A DNA stretch of 45,083 bases from Paracoccaceae bacterium (GTDB taxonomy: Bacteria > Pseudomonadota > Alphaproteobacteria > Rhodobacterales > Rhodobacteraceae), in assembly GCA_026706985.1 (NCBI GenBank), contig JAPOXR010000027.1, positions 1 through 45,083 of the forward strand, read 5' to 3'. Positions 9,566 to 18,817 of the stretch are shown one piece after another; within the stretch, counting starts at the first letter, position 1; every line of letters begins with the position of its first letter. Under the pieces are notes generated by a model that was not told the DNA's origin, did no database searches, and was given only the letters and a program-made list of their open reading frames with translations. Both the position numbers and the translations under genes were made by a program.

Positions 9566-10033
9566 TCAGATTCCGGCTTCTTCCTTCGGACGCAGTTGGG
9601 CGACAAAGGATTCGAAATCGTCGGCTTCCTGGAAATTCTTGTAGACGCTGGCAAAGCGGATATATGCGACGGTGTCAATCCGGGCCAGAGCCTCAATCAC
9701 GAACTCACCGATCAATGCCGAGGGAATATCGGTCTCTCCCGCTGACTCGAGGCGGCGCACGATTCCGGAGATCATCATATTCACCCGATCCGGCTCAATC
9801 GGCCGTTTGCGCAGGGCAATCTTGATCGAGCGTTCGAGCTTGTCGCGATCGAAATCTTCCCGTCGGCCGGATGTCTTTCTGACCACCAGATCGCGCAACT
9901 GCACTCTTTCATAGCTGGTGAAACGACCGGCACAGGCGGAACATAGGCGACGCCTTCGAATTGCCGAATGATCCTCCGTTGGTCGGGAATCCTTAACCTG
10001 TGTATCCGTGCTTCCGCAAAATGGGCAACGCAT
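9566..10033 (-). CDS. nrdR: transcriptional repressor NrdR
   Basis: A regulator of ribonucleotide reductase genes that senses ATP and dATP. The N-terminal zinc ribbon [17 protein letters not shown] with a second cysteine pair ([10 protein letters not shown]) is followed by an ATP-cone domain ([19 protein letters not shown]). I chose ATG at 10033 so that the protein starts MRCPFCG as in the family; 155 residues is normal. It heads the riboflavin cluster. A 110-base gap separates it from the rpoD stop and should hold its promoter. Confidence 0.95.
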   Translation of the reverse strand: MRCPFCGSTDTQVKDSRPTEDHSAIRRRRLCSACAGRFTSYERVQLRDLVVRKTSGRREDFDRDKLERSIKIALRKRPIEPDRVNMMISGIVRRLESAGETDIPSALIGEFVIEALARIDTVAYIRFASVYKNFQEADDFESFVAQLRPKEEAGI

Positions 10034-10143
10034 GCACAGCCTCATCACCAGCCATGGGTATGGACACAACTATTAGCGGTAAGTGGGGAAAGGCAAGCCC
10101 TTATATTGCATATAGAGCGAATTGTACCTTGAATGGCCGGCTC

Positions 10144-12054
10144 TCACTCGAGATAGGGCCGCAACGAGGGTTTTCCGCGCTTCGGATGTTTGAGCTTGCG
10201 CAAAGCCTTGGCTTCAATCTGCCGGATACGCTCGCGTGTGACCCCGAATTGCTGCCCGACCTCCTCCAGCGTGTGGTCGGTGTTCATGCCGATGCCGAAA
10301 CGCATGCGCAGCACCCGTTCCTCGCGCCCGGTCAAACCGCCGAGCGCGCGGGAAGTGGTTTCCTTGAGATTTCCCTGAATGGCGCTGTCGAGGGGCAGGA
10401 TCGCATTCTTATCCTCGATGAAGTCACCGAGTTGGCTGTCCTCTTCCTCACCGACCGGCGTTTCCAGGCTGATCGGTTCCTTGGCGATTTTCATCACCTT
10501 GCGGACTTTATCGAGCGGCATCTGGAGCTTTTGCGCGAGTTCCTCCGGTGTCGGCTCGCGGCCGATCTCATGCAGCATCTGCCGGCTGGTCCGGTTCATC
10601 TTGTTGATGGTTTCGATCATGTGCACCGGTATTCGGATCGTGCGTGCCTGATCGGCGATGGAGCGCGTGATCGCCTGCCGGATCCACCACGTGGCATAGG
10701 TTGAGAATTTGTAGCCACGCCGGTATTCAAATTTGTCCACCGCCTTCATGAGGCCAATATTGCCTTCCTGGATCAGGTCAAGGAACTGCAGGCCGCGATT
10801 GGTGTATTTTTTGGCAATCGACATCACCAGACGAAGATTCGCTTCGACCATTTCCTCTTTTGCCAAGCGTGCTTCTTTCTCACCCTTGCGGACCTGAGCC
10901 GCGATCCTGCGAAACTCCGGTATTTCGATGCCGATCTGTTCGACCAGATCCGATGCCGCTTTGCGGTTGTCTTTGATTCTGTCGGTTGAATTTGCCAACA
11001 GCGAAGCCCAGCTGGCTCCCGGTTTCTTCTTGATCTGATCGATCCATTTCCGGTTCAGTTCGTTATTGCGCCAGGATTCGATGAATTCGCTGCGGTCAAT
11101 CTTCGCCCGGCTCGCCAGCCGCGCCATTTCCGAATCGATTTCCAGAAGCCGGTTGTTGTAGTGTTTTGTCTGCGCCACCAGCGAATCAATCCGTGAATTA
11201 TGCAGATGCAGACCGGTGACCCGGGCCACAAGCTCCGAACGCAATTGCTGAAATTTCTCCTCCTGTGCCGCGGCCAGGCGGCGCGACTTTCCGGTGATTG
11301 CCCGCACACGTCGTAGCTGGAGCTTTTTGAATTCCAGCAGCTGTTCGTCGATGATTGCCAATTCGCCGAAAATGCGTGGCTTCAGAGCCGCTTCCAGTTT
11401 CGTCACCGACATGTTCGCCACTTCTTCGTCGGATCCCATTTCCGACTGCTCCCCGTCCTGGGATTTGTCTTCACCCGGCTCACTGTCATCCGCAACCGCC
11501 CCCGGGGTGCCGCCATAAGTGGCTTCCATGTCGATAAGTTCACGCAGATTGGCCCTGCAGTCCAACAATTCCGCATGCCAGTCGGAGATCGCATGAAATG
11601 TCAGCGGGCTTTCGCACAGCCCTTCGATCATGGTTCTGCGGCCGGCCTCGATGCGTTTGGCAATGGCGATTTCACCTTCGCGCGAGAGCAATTCGACGCC
11701 GTGCATTTCGCGCATATAGAGTTGCGTCGGATCGTCGGTCAGACCAACCGGAACCGCGGCGGCTTCAGGAACCGCTATTTCGGTACTGTTGGCGACCTTC
11801 ACCAGATCGGTTGCTTCGGACTGTGCCGCTTCCGCCTCGCTTTCGGTTTCAACGATGGTGATTCCATGCTTATTGAGCCGGGCCATCGCGCCTTCAACCT
11901 GGTTCGCCGGTATCAGGTGCCGCAGGGTGTCGATCTCATTATGCGAAATCCAGCCCCGCTGGCGGGCCTTTTCAATCAATTCCTTGGCAGCCTGCAGATC
12001 ACTCTGGGACGCGGCTTCGGTATTTTCCTGTGCTGCGGGTTTGTCCATATCCAT
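10144..12054 (-). CDS. rpoD: primary RNA polymerase sigma factor (sigma-70)
   Basis: A 636-residue housekeeping sigma factor. It has region 1.1 at the N-terminus, region 1.2 ([20 protein letters not shown]) near residue 110, and an acidic non-conserved insert. Region 2 carries [18 protein letters not shown] and [19 protein letters not shown], then region 3. The C-terminal region 4.2 helix-turn-helix reads [20 protein letters not shown]. It lies directly after dnaG, as in the classical macromolecular synthesis operon, with an extra promoter in the gap. Confidence 0.97.
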   Translation of the reverse strand: MDMDKPAAQENTEAASQSDLQAAKELIEKARQRGWISHNEIDTLRHLIPANQVEGAMARLNKHGITIVETESEAEAAQSEATDLVKVANSTEIAVPEAAAVPVGLTDDPTQLYMREMHGVELLSREGEIAIAKRIEAGRRTMIEGLCESPLTFHAISDWHAELLDCRANLRELIDMEATYGGTPGAVADDSEPGEDKSQDGEQSEMGSDEEVANMSVTKLEAALKPRIFGELAIIDEQLLEFKKLQLRRVRAITGKSRRLAAAQEEKFQQLRSELVARVTGLHLHNSRIDSLVAQTKHYNNRLLEIDSEMARLASRAKIDRSEFIESWRNNELNRKWIDQIKKKPGASWASLLANSTDRIKDNRKAASDLVEQIGIEIPEFRRIAAQVRKGEKEARLAKEEMVEANLRLVMSIAKKYTNRGLQFLDLIQEGNIGLMKAVDKFEYRRGYKFSTYATWWIRQAITRSIADQARTIRIPVHMIETINKMNRTSRQMLHEIGREPTPEELAQKLQMPLDKVRKVMKIAKEPISLETPVGEEEDSQLGDFIEDKNAILPLDSAIQGNLKETTSRALGGLTGREERVLRMRFGIGMNTDHTLEEVGQQFGVTRERIRQIEAKALRKLKHPKRGKPSLRPYLE

Positions 12055-12112
12055 CCGATCCTGCCCGGGGGAATGTCACAACCCTGGCAGCTTTGCCGAA
12101 ATAGCCTGCGCC

Positions 12113-12142
12113 ATTATATAGGTGTCGGGCAGGTTTTCCCAA
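12113..12142 (-). promoter_or_regulatory. sigma-70 promoter of rpoD
   Basis: On the minus strand in the dnaG-rpoD gap, TTGGGA (12142-12137) and a perfect TATAAT (12118-12113) are separated by 18 bases, about 60 bases before the rpoD ATG. rpoD can therefore be transcribed independently of dnaG. This is a sequence match only. Confidence 0.6.
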
Positions 12143-12163
12143 GTGCCGTAGCGGACAAATGCA

Positions 12164-14110
12164 TCAGGGAAATTCAGTCAACCTGTTGAATTCGTCCAAT
12201 TCACTCCTATCCAGCACCACACCATTCGCGGCCGTGACGCTATCCTGCGCCTTCTCAACTTCGATCCCGCGCTGCGCCCGGCGCTTGCCGCGCACCACTT
12301 CACCATAGCGTGCCAGCAGGCTGTTCTTCCCGATCAACTGCCCGCCGCTTCCCTCCTTGGCGTCGCAGACGGTTTCGCCATGTTCACGGCGGGCGGCGGC
12401 GGTGGATTCAATCTTGCTGATTTCCTCCAAAAGCATGAATTTCGCTTTTTCGACAGTGTTTTCGTCCGATTGCAGTGGACTACCTCCATGCAGCCGCTTC
12501 AGATGATGTGAGGATAGCAGTTTGTCGAGAGTGTCATCCCCGATCTCACGGCGGATACGGGCTCTGAACGCATCCCTGTCCAGTTCCGCAACCGACAATG
12601 CTGTCACCACGAGATCAAGCATGCGGCGATGCCGGCTGTCGGAGAATTCAAGGAGTTCCAGCCTGTCGATCACATCCCGCGCCGCCTCTGGAACGGTTAC
12701 GCAGACGCCGAGTATCACGCTCTCCCGGATTTTTTCACCGACCGTGTCATTTTTCCGCGCCGCGGCGATGGGTGATGCCATGGTTTCCGGCAAAGGCGTT
12801 CCGAGCCGCCGCCGGGCCCGGCCTGGCGAACGCTGAGTGTCCCGCTGCAACTCGCGGAAATACTGTTGATACTGGAACTGCACTTCCCGGTTTTCGATTG
12901 TTGACACGATCCTGCGCAGCTCGGTCTGAAAGGCCGCGCGGCTCTCCGGGGTATTGCGTTGGAACTGTGACTGCGTCGTACCCCACAGAAATTCTGCCAG
13001 CGGCGTCGCCTTTCCCAGTTGTTCACGCAAAGCGTCAATGCCGAACCGGCGGACAAAATCATCCGGGTCGGTATCCTCCGGGAGAAAACAGAATCGCAGC
13101 GAGTTCCCCGGCTCCAGCAGCGGAAATGCCTTTCGCATGGCCCGATCCGCTGCCATCCTGCCGGCATTGTCGCCATCCAGTGCCAGCACCGGCTCCTGGT
13201 CCAGGCGCCAGAGATGGCGCAGCTGACTTTCCGTGACCGCGGTGCCGAGCGGTGCCACAGATGTCTCCATTCCCGCCTGGCTGAGCCTGATAACATCCAT
13301 GTAACCCTCGGCCACAACCAGCGGACCACTATTCTTCAGCGCGTTGCGTGCCGGCAGATGGTTGTAAAGAATCGCGCCCTTGGAAAAGATCGGGGTCTCG
13401 GGAGAGTTCAGATATTTCGCCCGGTCGGTCGAACTCAAAGCCCTGCCGCCGAAGCCAACCATGCGGCCGCGCAGATCGCGGATCGGAAAGATGATGCGGT
13501 TACGGAATCGGTCGTAGGGTGCGCGCCCGGAATCGGACTTTGCTGTCAGTCCGGCCTCGACCAGTAACTCGAGAGAAACGCCCCGGTTCAGAAACTGGTC
13601 GGTGAGATCGCTCCAGCTGTCCGGGGCAAAACCGATTTCAAAGGCGTTCCTGGTGGTCTCCGAGACCTCCCGCGATTCGAGATAGCGCCGCGCACCGGTT
13701 CCGGAGTGTGACGAGAGGGCGATACTGAAGAACCGTGCCGCCTGCTCGCAGATTTCATAGAGTTTCTTGCGGTCATCGGCAGCGGCGATATCGGCCTTGC
13801 TCTGCGTCGGCAGCCGCATACCGACAATATCGGCGAGATAAGCGAGGGCATCCCGGTAATCGAGATTATCGATCTTCCGGACGAAGGTGATGGCGTTACC
13901 GGATTCCTGGCAGCCGAAGCAGTGATAAACCCCCTTATGGTCATCAACATGAAATGACGGGGTTTTTTCCGAATGAAATGGGCAACATGCCCAATAATCG
14001 CCCTTTGCGGTCCGGGTTTTCGATGCGTCCCAGGTCAGTCTCCGTCCGATAATGGCGGCGAGCGAAACCCGCGACAGCAATTCGTCGGTAAATCCGGAAG
14101 AGTCGTGCAT
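12164..14110 (-). CDS. dnaG: DNA primase
   Basis: It synthesises RNA primers at the replication fork. The N-terminal CHC2 zinc finger (CCPFHSEKTPSF, then YHCFGCQESGN) lies at residues 40-70. The TOPRIM catalytic core has VVAEGYMDVIRL with its acidic Glu and ALDGDNAGRMAADRA with the DxD pair. The C-terminal DnaB-interacting region is poorly conserved. I chose ATG at 14110 (MHDSSGFTDELLSRV); a longer frame to 14167 lacks similarity. The 648-residue length is normal. It is followed by rpoD. Confidence 0.96.
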   Translation of the reverse strand: MHDSSGFTDELLSRVSLAAIIGRRLTWDASKTRTAKGDYWACCPFHSEKTPSFHVDDHKGVYHCFGCQESGNAITFVRKIDNLDYRDALAYLADIVGMRLPTQSKADIAAADDRKKLYEICEQAARFFSIALSSHSGTGARRYLESREVSETTRNAFEIGFAPDSWSDLTDQFLNRGVSLELLVEAGLTAKSDSGRAPYDRFRNRIIFPIRDLRGRMVGFGGRALSSTDRAKYLNSPETPIFSKGAILYNHLPARNALKNSGPLVVAEGYMDVIRLSQAGMETSVAPLGTAVTESQLRHLWRLDQEPVLALDGDNAGRMAADRAMRKAFPLLEPGNSLRFCFLPEDTDPDDFVRRFGIDALREQLGKATPLAEFLWGTTQSQFQRNTPESRAAFQTELRRIVSTIENREVQFQYQQYFRELQRDTQRSPGRARRRLGTPLPETMASPIAAARKNDTVGEKIRESVILGVCVTVPEAARDVIDRLELLEFSDSRHRRMLDLVVTALSVAELDRDAFRARIRREIGDDTLDKLLSSHHLKRLHGGSPLQSDENTVEKAKFMLLEEISKIESTAAARREHGETVCDAKEGSGGQLIGKNSLLARYGEVVRGKRRAQRGIEVEKAQDSVTAANGVVLDRSELDEFNRLTEFP

Positions 14111-14173
14111 ATCCGCAGAATGTCGGGTTTTTCCATGCCTGGCAATAACAACCTCGCCGCCTGTCAACGAATT

Positions 14174-14488
14174 TCATTCCCCGTTGATCGCAATCCGTTT
14201 CTTCAGGCTGCCGTCGAGACGGTCAAATACCAGGATTTCTCCATTTGCGGTCACAACCGCGTACCAGTCGGCGGTCATGGTGAATGCTTCCGCCTCCGTG
14301 CCGTCCGGCAGTAACAGCTCATCGGGGAGTGCCGGCGGCGCAGGCGCGGTAAAGGCGTTGAATTTGGCAATGAACAGGCCGACAATGATGACAAATCCGA
14401 CGATCATTGTGATTGTGAGCGTCATGACGAGCGCTTTCAACCATTTCAGCGTAGATTGATCGGGAGCGGAGACTGGTGTGTCGTCCAT
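14174..14488 (-). CDS. small single-pass membrane protein, DUF6476-like
   Basis: About 104 residues: an acidic and polar N-terminus, one strong transmembrane segment (MTLTITMIVGFVIIVGLFIA), then a C-terminal domain containing ADWYAVVTANGEILVFDR. The arrangement and its place divergent from an rluD-like gene match the DUF6476 proteins of Rhodobacterales; that assignment is from memory. The function is unknown. The ATG at 14488 overlaps the ATG of the opposite-strand gene in a shared CATG; an upstream GTG at 14503 is also possible. Confidence 0.7.
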   Translation of the reverse strand: MDDTPVSAPDQSTLKWLKALVMTLTITMIVGFVIIVGLFIAKFNAFTAPAPPALPDELLLPDGTEAEAFTMTADWYAVVTANGEILVFDRLDGSLKKRIAINGE

Positions 14489-15524
14489 GAATTCCGAATC
14501 CACAATCCTGACCGTTCAAATCGGCGGCGATGCGCCTGAGCGCCTTGATAAGGCCTTGGCGCGGCAACTTCCAGAAAATGCGGGCGTCAGCCGTTCACGG
14601 ATCGCGCGCCTGATCCGCGAAGGCTGTGTGTCGCGTGACGGCGAAGCGGTCTTTGACCCTGACGCATCGGCACGGCCGGGTGACACATGGCGGATCTCCA
14701 TGAAACCCACCTATGGCGGGCAGCCCGAAGCGGAGGATTTGCCGCTCAAAATCATATTTGAGGATGCCGAACTCATTGTGGTTGATAAGGCCGCCGGCAT
14801 GGTTGTGCATCCCGGCAACGGCCACCCGGGGGGAACATTGGTCAATGCCTTGCTGCACAGATTCGGTGAGAATTTCAAGGGGACCGGCGAGCCGAGCCGT
14901 CCTGGCATTGTCCACCGGCTGGACCGGGACACCACCGGGTTGATGGTGGTGGCGAAAACCGAGCAGGCGCTGTTCAGGATCTCCGGGCAGTTCAGTGAGC
15001 GCAGCGCCGGGCGGTGTTACCAGGCGGTGGTGCGCGGCACGCCGACCGCCGGCTCCACCTTCGCCGGCTATCCGCAGATTGGCCCCGAAGCCGAAGGGTG
15101 GGTGCGTATAGAGGGCAACATCGCCAGAAGCCGGAAGAACCGGTTGCGGATGGCGGTCGTGGCGACGGGCGGACGCAGCGCCGTGACCCGTATCCGTATC
15201 CTGGAGAAGCTGGCCGGCGCATCGGTGTCGCTGATCGAATGCCGTCTTGAAACCGGCCGCACGCACCAGATCCGGGTGCATATGGAACGGGTCGGGCACC
15301 CATTGATCGGTGACAGTCTTTACGGAGCCGGGGCCAGGATGCTGCCGGAAGCGGCGGGCGAAGCCGCGCGGGAGGCGGCAGCGCAATTCCCGCGCCAGGC
15401 CCTGCATGCGGTATCGCTGCACTTCAACCACCCGGCGAGCGGCGAGAGAATGCGCTTTGAGTCGCCGCTTCCCGACGATATGCGACGGCTTGTGACGATA
15501 CTGAGATCAGGCGCGCACACTTGA
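14478..15524 (+). CDS. rluD: RluA/RluD-family 23S rRNA pseudouridine synthase
   Basis: An N-terminal S4 RNA-binding domain (ERLDKALARQLP, then SRSRIARLIREG) precedes the synthase domain with the catalytic HRLDRDTTGLMVV, where the Asp attacks uridine, and RTHQIRVHMERVGHPLIGD. RluD modifies helix 69 of 23S rRNA; RluC is an alternative identity. GTG at 14478 has CGGAG six bases upstream, a better-placed ribosome-binding site than for ATG at 14487. The start region overlaps the divergent gene. The last bases overlap the rpoH sigma-32 promoter. Confidence 0.88.
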   Translation: MSSMNSESTILTVQIGGDAPERLDKALARQLPENAGVSRSRIARLIREGCVSRDGEAVFDPDASARPGDTWRISMKPTYGGQPEAEDLPLKIIFEDAELIVVDKAAGMVVHPGNGHPGGTLVNALLHRFGENFKGTGEPSRPGIVHRLDRDTTGLMVVAKTEQALFRISGQFSERSAGRCYQAVVRGTPTAGSTFAGYPQIGPEAEGWVRIEGNIARSRKNRLRMAVVATGGRSAVTRIRILEKLAGASVSLIECRLETGRTHQIRVHMERVGHPLIGDSLYGAGARMLPEAAGEAAREAAAQFPRQALHAVSLHFNHPASGERMRFESPLPDDMRRLVTILRSGAHT

Positions 15525-15547
15525 AAAACCGCTATGCGGCCCCTACC
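15520..15547 (+). promoter_or_regulatory. sigma-32-type heat-shock promoter of rpoH
   Basis: CTTGAAA (15520-15526) is followed after 13 bases by CCCCTACC (15540-15547). This closely fits the sigma-32 consensus (CTTGAAA, 13-15 bases, CCCCATNT). Transcription would begin near 15554, just ahead of the GAGGAG ribosome-binding site at 15565-15570. Autoregulation of rpoH by a sigma-32 promoter is known in Caulobacter. This is inferred from sequence only. Confidence 0.6.
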
Positions 15548-15577
15548 TTTTCAGCACAGACATTGAGGAGTTATAGA

Positions 15578-16468
15578 TTGAGCGGCCACAGCAATTTGCC
15601 GATCCTGTCGGCGGATACCGGTTTGAGCACGTATCTGGCGGAGATTCGTAAATTCCCAATCCTTGAGAAGGAACAGGAATACATGCTTGCGAAGCGCTGG
15701 GTCGAGCATAATGATTCAGAAGCTGCGCATAATCTTGTCACGTCACATCTCCGTCTCGCCGCCAAGATCGCCATGGGGTACCGCGGTTACGGGCTGCCAA
15801 TCTCGGATGTGATTTCAGAGGCGAATGTCGGGCTGATGCAGGCTGTGAAACGCTTTGATCCCGAGCGCGGTTTCCGCCTTGCCACTTATGCCATGTGGTG
15901 GATCCGGGCCAATGTGCAGGAATATATTCTGCGCTCATGGAGCCTGGTCAAGATGGGCACAACCCGGTCGCAGAAGAAGCTGTTTTTCAATCTGCGGAAG
16001 GCGAAACAACGCATCGGGGTGATTGATGGCCAGTTGACGGATCAGCAGGCGGAGCGGGTTGCGGAAAACCTGAATGTATCAACTGCGGACGTGCTGAGCA
16101 TGGAACAGCGGCTGTCCGGCAAGGACAGCTCACTGAATCAGCGGGTCAGGCAGGACAGCGAGGATTCCACCGAGTGGCAGGATATGCTGGCGGATGAATC
16201 CACCGACCATGCCTCCCAATTCGCCGACCGGCAGGAATCGGAAATGCGCGGTGAACTGCTGACCTCGGCGATGGATGTGCTGAATGAACGCGAGGCGGAT
16301 ATCTTCACCAACCGCCGTTTGAGTGACGAGCCGAGCACTCTGGAGACCCTGTCGCACAAATATAATGTGAGCCGCGAGCGCATCCGCCAGATTGAGGAAA
16401 AAGCCTACAGCAAGATCAGGGACCGGGTTCTGGAACTGGCCCGCGACCGTGGTGTCGTTCCGGCCTGA
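15578..16468 (+). CDS. rpoH: heat-shock sigma factor RpoH (sigma-32)
   Basis: The alternative sigma factor for heat-shock genes. It contains the region 2 core (ISDVISEANVGLMQAVKRF), the RpoH-box-like ANVQEYILRSWSLVKMGTT with QKKLFFNLRK, and a region 4 helix-turn-helix ([19 protein letters not shown]). I chose TTG at 15578, which has GAGGAG seven bases upstream and gives MSGHSNLPILSADTGL, the usual N-terminus. An upstream TTG at 15521 would sit on top of the predicted promoter. The protein is 296 residues. It ends six bases from the stop of the convergent carnitine gene. Confidence 0.95.
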   Translation: MSGHSNLPILSADTGLSTYLAEIRKFPILEKEQEYMLAKRWVEHNDSEAAHNLVTSHLRLAAKIAMGYRGYGLPISDVISEANVGLMQAVKRFDPERGFRLATYAMWWIRANVQEYILRSWSLVKMGTTRSQKKLFFNLRKAKQRIGVIDGQLTDQQAERVAENLNVSTADVLSMEQRLSGKDSSLNQRVRQDSEDSTEWQDMLADESTDHASQFADRQESEMRGELLTSAMDVLNEREADIFTNRRLSDEPSTLETLSHKYNVSRERIRQIEEKAYSKIRDRVLELARDRGVVPA

Positions 16469-16474
16469 CCACAG

Positions 16475-17929
16475 TCAGCTGGAAAAACCCAGTATCGGCT
16501 GAGCCCAGGCGGGCAGCATATCCCTCGAATGACGTGCTGCGGCGTGGCTGAGCTTTGCCTCGAGTTCCTTATCCGGTGTGCTGGACTTGCGCCTTTTGAG
16601 ATCGATATGCAGCAACAGATGCTCGCCGGATGCGAGTTCCGTGCCTGCACTGTTGCGCAGGATGTGCATCAGGTGGAGTTTCCTGCCCATCGCTGACAGG
16701 CAGAGAGTTTCGGTCAGTACGGCGTCACCCGCATAGGCCTCGGCCCGGTGCCGGATATGCGTCTCCAGAGTGAAATAGCTTTTCCCCGAAGCGACATAGG
16801 ATTGATCGCATCCCACTGCGGCCAGAAATGCGTCGGTCGCAAGGCTGAAGATTTCCAGATACCGGGCTTCATTGACATGCCCGTTATAGTCGATCCAGTC
16901 CACGGGAATGATGCGGCGAATCGTGATCATCGGTGCCGTAAATTCGGTGGTCGGTTCGTTCAACTGGGTCTCAACGTCGAGGAGATGCTGACCGGCGCCC
17001 CATCGGCGCTGCTTGAGGCCGCGCAGCATCGTGACCAGATTGGCGTCGCGTATCCTCTCCAGTTCATCAATCGAATGCCTGCCTGACTGCCGGTCCGATT
17101 GCCGGCCAATCTTCGCTGCCAGTGCCGAATCCAATTCCGGCGTGTCCATGAGTCTGGTCCATGGGAATTTCAGGCACGGCCCGAACTGTTCGATGAAATG
17201 CGTCATGCCGGCCTTGCCGCCGGCGATGCGGTAGGTTTCGAACAGGCCCATCTGAGCCCAGCGCAGCCCGAAACCATGCGTTATGATTGTGTCGATTTCC
17301 TCGGTTGTGGCGGTGTCATCATGCAGCAGCCATAATGCTTCACGCCATACCGCCTCCAGCAACCGGTCGCCGATATGGGCGTCGATTTCCGCCCGCAAAA
17401 GGGCCGGATACATGCCGGCCCGGCGAAGAATATCGGCGGCGCGCTCGGAGAATTGCGCTGAGTTCGCCGCCGATGGCACAAGTTCAACCACAGGCAGCAG
17501 GTAAACCGGGTTGTAGGGGTGGGCGACAATCAATTGCCCGGGCCGGCGCGTACCCGCCTGCAGGTCGGAAGGTTTGAAACCGGATGTGGAGGAGGCGATG
17601 ATTGCGTCATCGGGGCAGTGTTTCTGGATTTCGGCATATACAGAATGTTTGAGTGACAGTCGCTCCGGCACGCTTTCCTGAATCCATTCCGCATCACGGA
17701 CCGCTTCAGCTGGATCGGAATGAAAACTCATCTCACCCTCAGGGGGCAACATCACATCGTAAAGCGCCGGGTAGGATTGCCGTGCCCGCTCACATGTGGC
17801 CAGCACCGTCTCGCGGGAAGCGGGATCCGGATCATACAGCCGCACCTGCCATCCGGACAGGATGAACCGTGCTGCCCAGCCGCCGCCGATGACACCGCCG
17901 CCTATGATTGCAGCGATTTTCCGGCCCAT
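16475..17929 (-). CDS. L-carnitine 3-dehydrogenase fused to betainyl-CoA thioesterase
   Basis: Residues 1-320 form a 3-hydroxyacyl-CoA-dehydrogenase-like NAD enzyme: GGGVIGGGWA at 10-19 binds NAD, ASSTSGFKPSDLQ carries the substrate serine, and AHPYNPVYLLPVVELVP carries the catalytic His. This pattern is that of carnitine dehydrogenase, which oxidises carnitine to 3-dehydrocarnitine. Residues 335-470 are a hotdog thioesterase (DWIDYNGHVNEARYLEIF). The fusion is known for the carnitine-to-betaine route, in which dehydrocarnitine cleavage yields betainyl-CoA. The cleavage enzyme (DUF849/BKACE) is not in this window. AGAGGAG lies just before the ATG. The gene follows the Liv-type importer after a 201-base gap. 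Confidence 0.88.
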   Translation of the reverse strand: MGRKIAAIIGGGVIGGGWAARFILSGWQVRLYDPDPASRETVLATCERARQSYPALYDVMLPPEGEMSFHSDPAEAVRDAEWIQESVPERLSLKHSVYAEIQKHCPDDAIIASSTSGFKPSDLQAGTRRPGQLIVAHPYNPVYLLPVVELVPSAANSAQFSERAADILRRAGMYPALLRAEIDAHIGDRLLEAVWREALWLLHDDTATTEEIDTIITHGFGLRWAQMGLFETYRIAGGKAGMTHFIEQFGPCLKFPWTRLMDTPELDSALAAKIGRQSDRQSGRHSIDELERIRDANLVTMLRGLKQRRWGAGQHLLDVETQLNEPTTEFTAPMITIRRIIPVDWIDYNGHVNEARYLEIFSLATDAFLAAVGCDQSYVASGKSYFTLETHIRHRAEAYAGDAVLTETLCLSAMGRKLHLMHILRNSAGTELASGEHLLLHIDLKRRKSSTPDKELEAKLSHAAARHSRDMLPAWAQPILGFSS

Positions 17930-18130
17930 GGTTTTTCTCCTCTGCGGCTTATCCCGGATGCGCTATGTGTGAATTCCACCGCCGCTTCAATGGCCGGTTT
18001 CCGTGTCCGTTGCAGCTTGATCCTGAATATCCCGTCGCGGGGCATGCGTTACCCTCGGGCCCGACCCGTGCAATGCCGCATTCCAGCCCAACCGGGCGTC
18101 GCGGCTTGAACCGAACTGCCTTCGCATCGG

Positions 18131-18817
18131 TCAGACACCCAGATATTTATGTGAAATCTCCGGACTCAGCTCAGCCATTCTGCCCTGCCAGACCGTTTTG
18201 CCGCGTTCAAGTATGACCGCATGGTCGGAAATCCCACCGAGTTCATGCAGGGACTTGTCGATCACTATGATTGCCATTCCGGATTCGCGCTTCAGCCGGG
18301 CGATGGCGGACCAAATCTCCTGCCGGATGAGAGGGGCGAGTCCTTCGGTCGCTTCATCCAGGATCAGAAGCCGTGGATTGGTCATCAGCGCCCGCCCGAT
18401 AGCGAGCATTTGCTGCTCGCCGCCGGAAAGCGAGTCCGCGCGCTGGCCCGGGCGTTCCAGGAGCCAGGGAAACAAGGCGCCGACTTTCCTGAGCGTCCAA
18501 TCGCCGGGCCGCGCCGCCGCAACCAGGTTTTCGCGCACTGTCAGGTTGTTGAAGCAGCGTCTCCCCTCGGGCACCAGCCCCAGCCCCAGCCTTGCGACAC
18601 GGTGACTGGGCAATTTGTGCAGGTTCCTGCCCGCCAGTTCCAGTCGACCGGTGGAATTTATCAGGCGGCAGATAGCCCGGACGGTGGTAGTCTTGCCCAT
18701 GCCGTTGCGCCCCATCAGGGCAAGAACCTCGCCCGGCGCGAGCGACAGTTTCACCTCGAACAGGGCTTGCGACGCACCATAGGACGCGGCCATGTCTTCC
18801 ACGGTGAGAAGATTCAT
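18131..18817 (-). CDS. livF: branched-chain-type ABC transporter ATP-binding protein LivF
   Basis: A 228-residue ABC ATPase: Walker A ALMGRNGMGKTTT, signature SLSGGEQQMLAIGRAL, Walker B LLILDEATEGLAP and a switch His-like position near IIVIDKSLHEL. It matches LivF of HAAT-family importers. It forms a heterodimer with LivG on the cytoplasmic side of LivHM. The ATG overlaps the livG stop by four bases (ATGA). Substrate specificity comes from the binding protein, not from this subunit. Confidence 0.92.
   Translation of the reverse strand: MNLLTVEDMAASYGASQALFEVKLSLAPGEVLALMGRNGMGKTTTVRAICRLINSTGRLELAGRNLHKLPSHRVARLGLGLVPEGRRCFNNLTVRENLVAAARPGDWTLRKVGALFPWLLERPGQRADSLSGGEQQMLAIGRALMTNPRLLILDEATEGLAPLIRQEIWSAIARLKRESGMAIIVIDKSLHELGGISDHAVILERGKTVWQGRMAELSPEISHKYLGV

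Noticed and set aside
10102-10114. TATAT-TGC-ATATA dyad upstream of nrdR as an NrdR box
   Set aside because: It shares only the A/T core with NrdR boxes, and a lone box before nrdR itself is not enough support.
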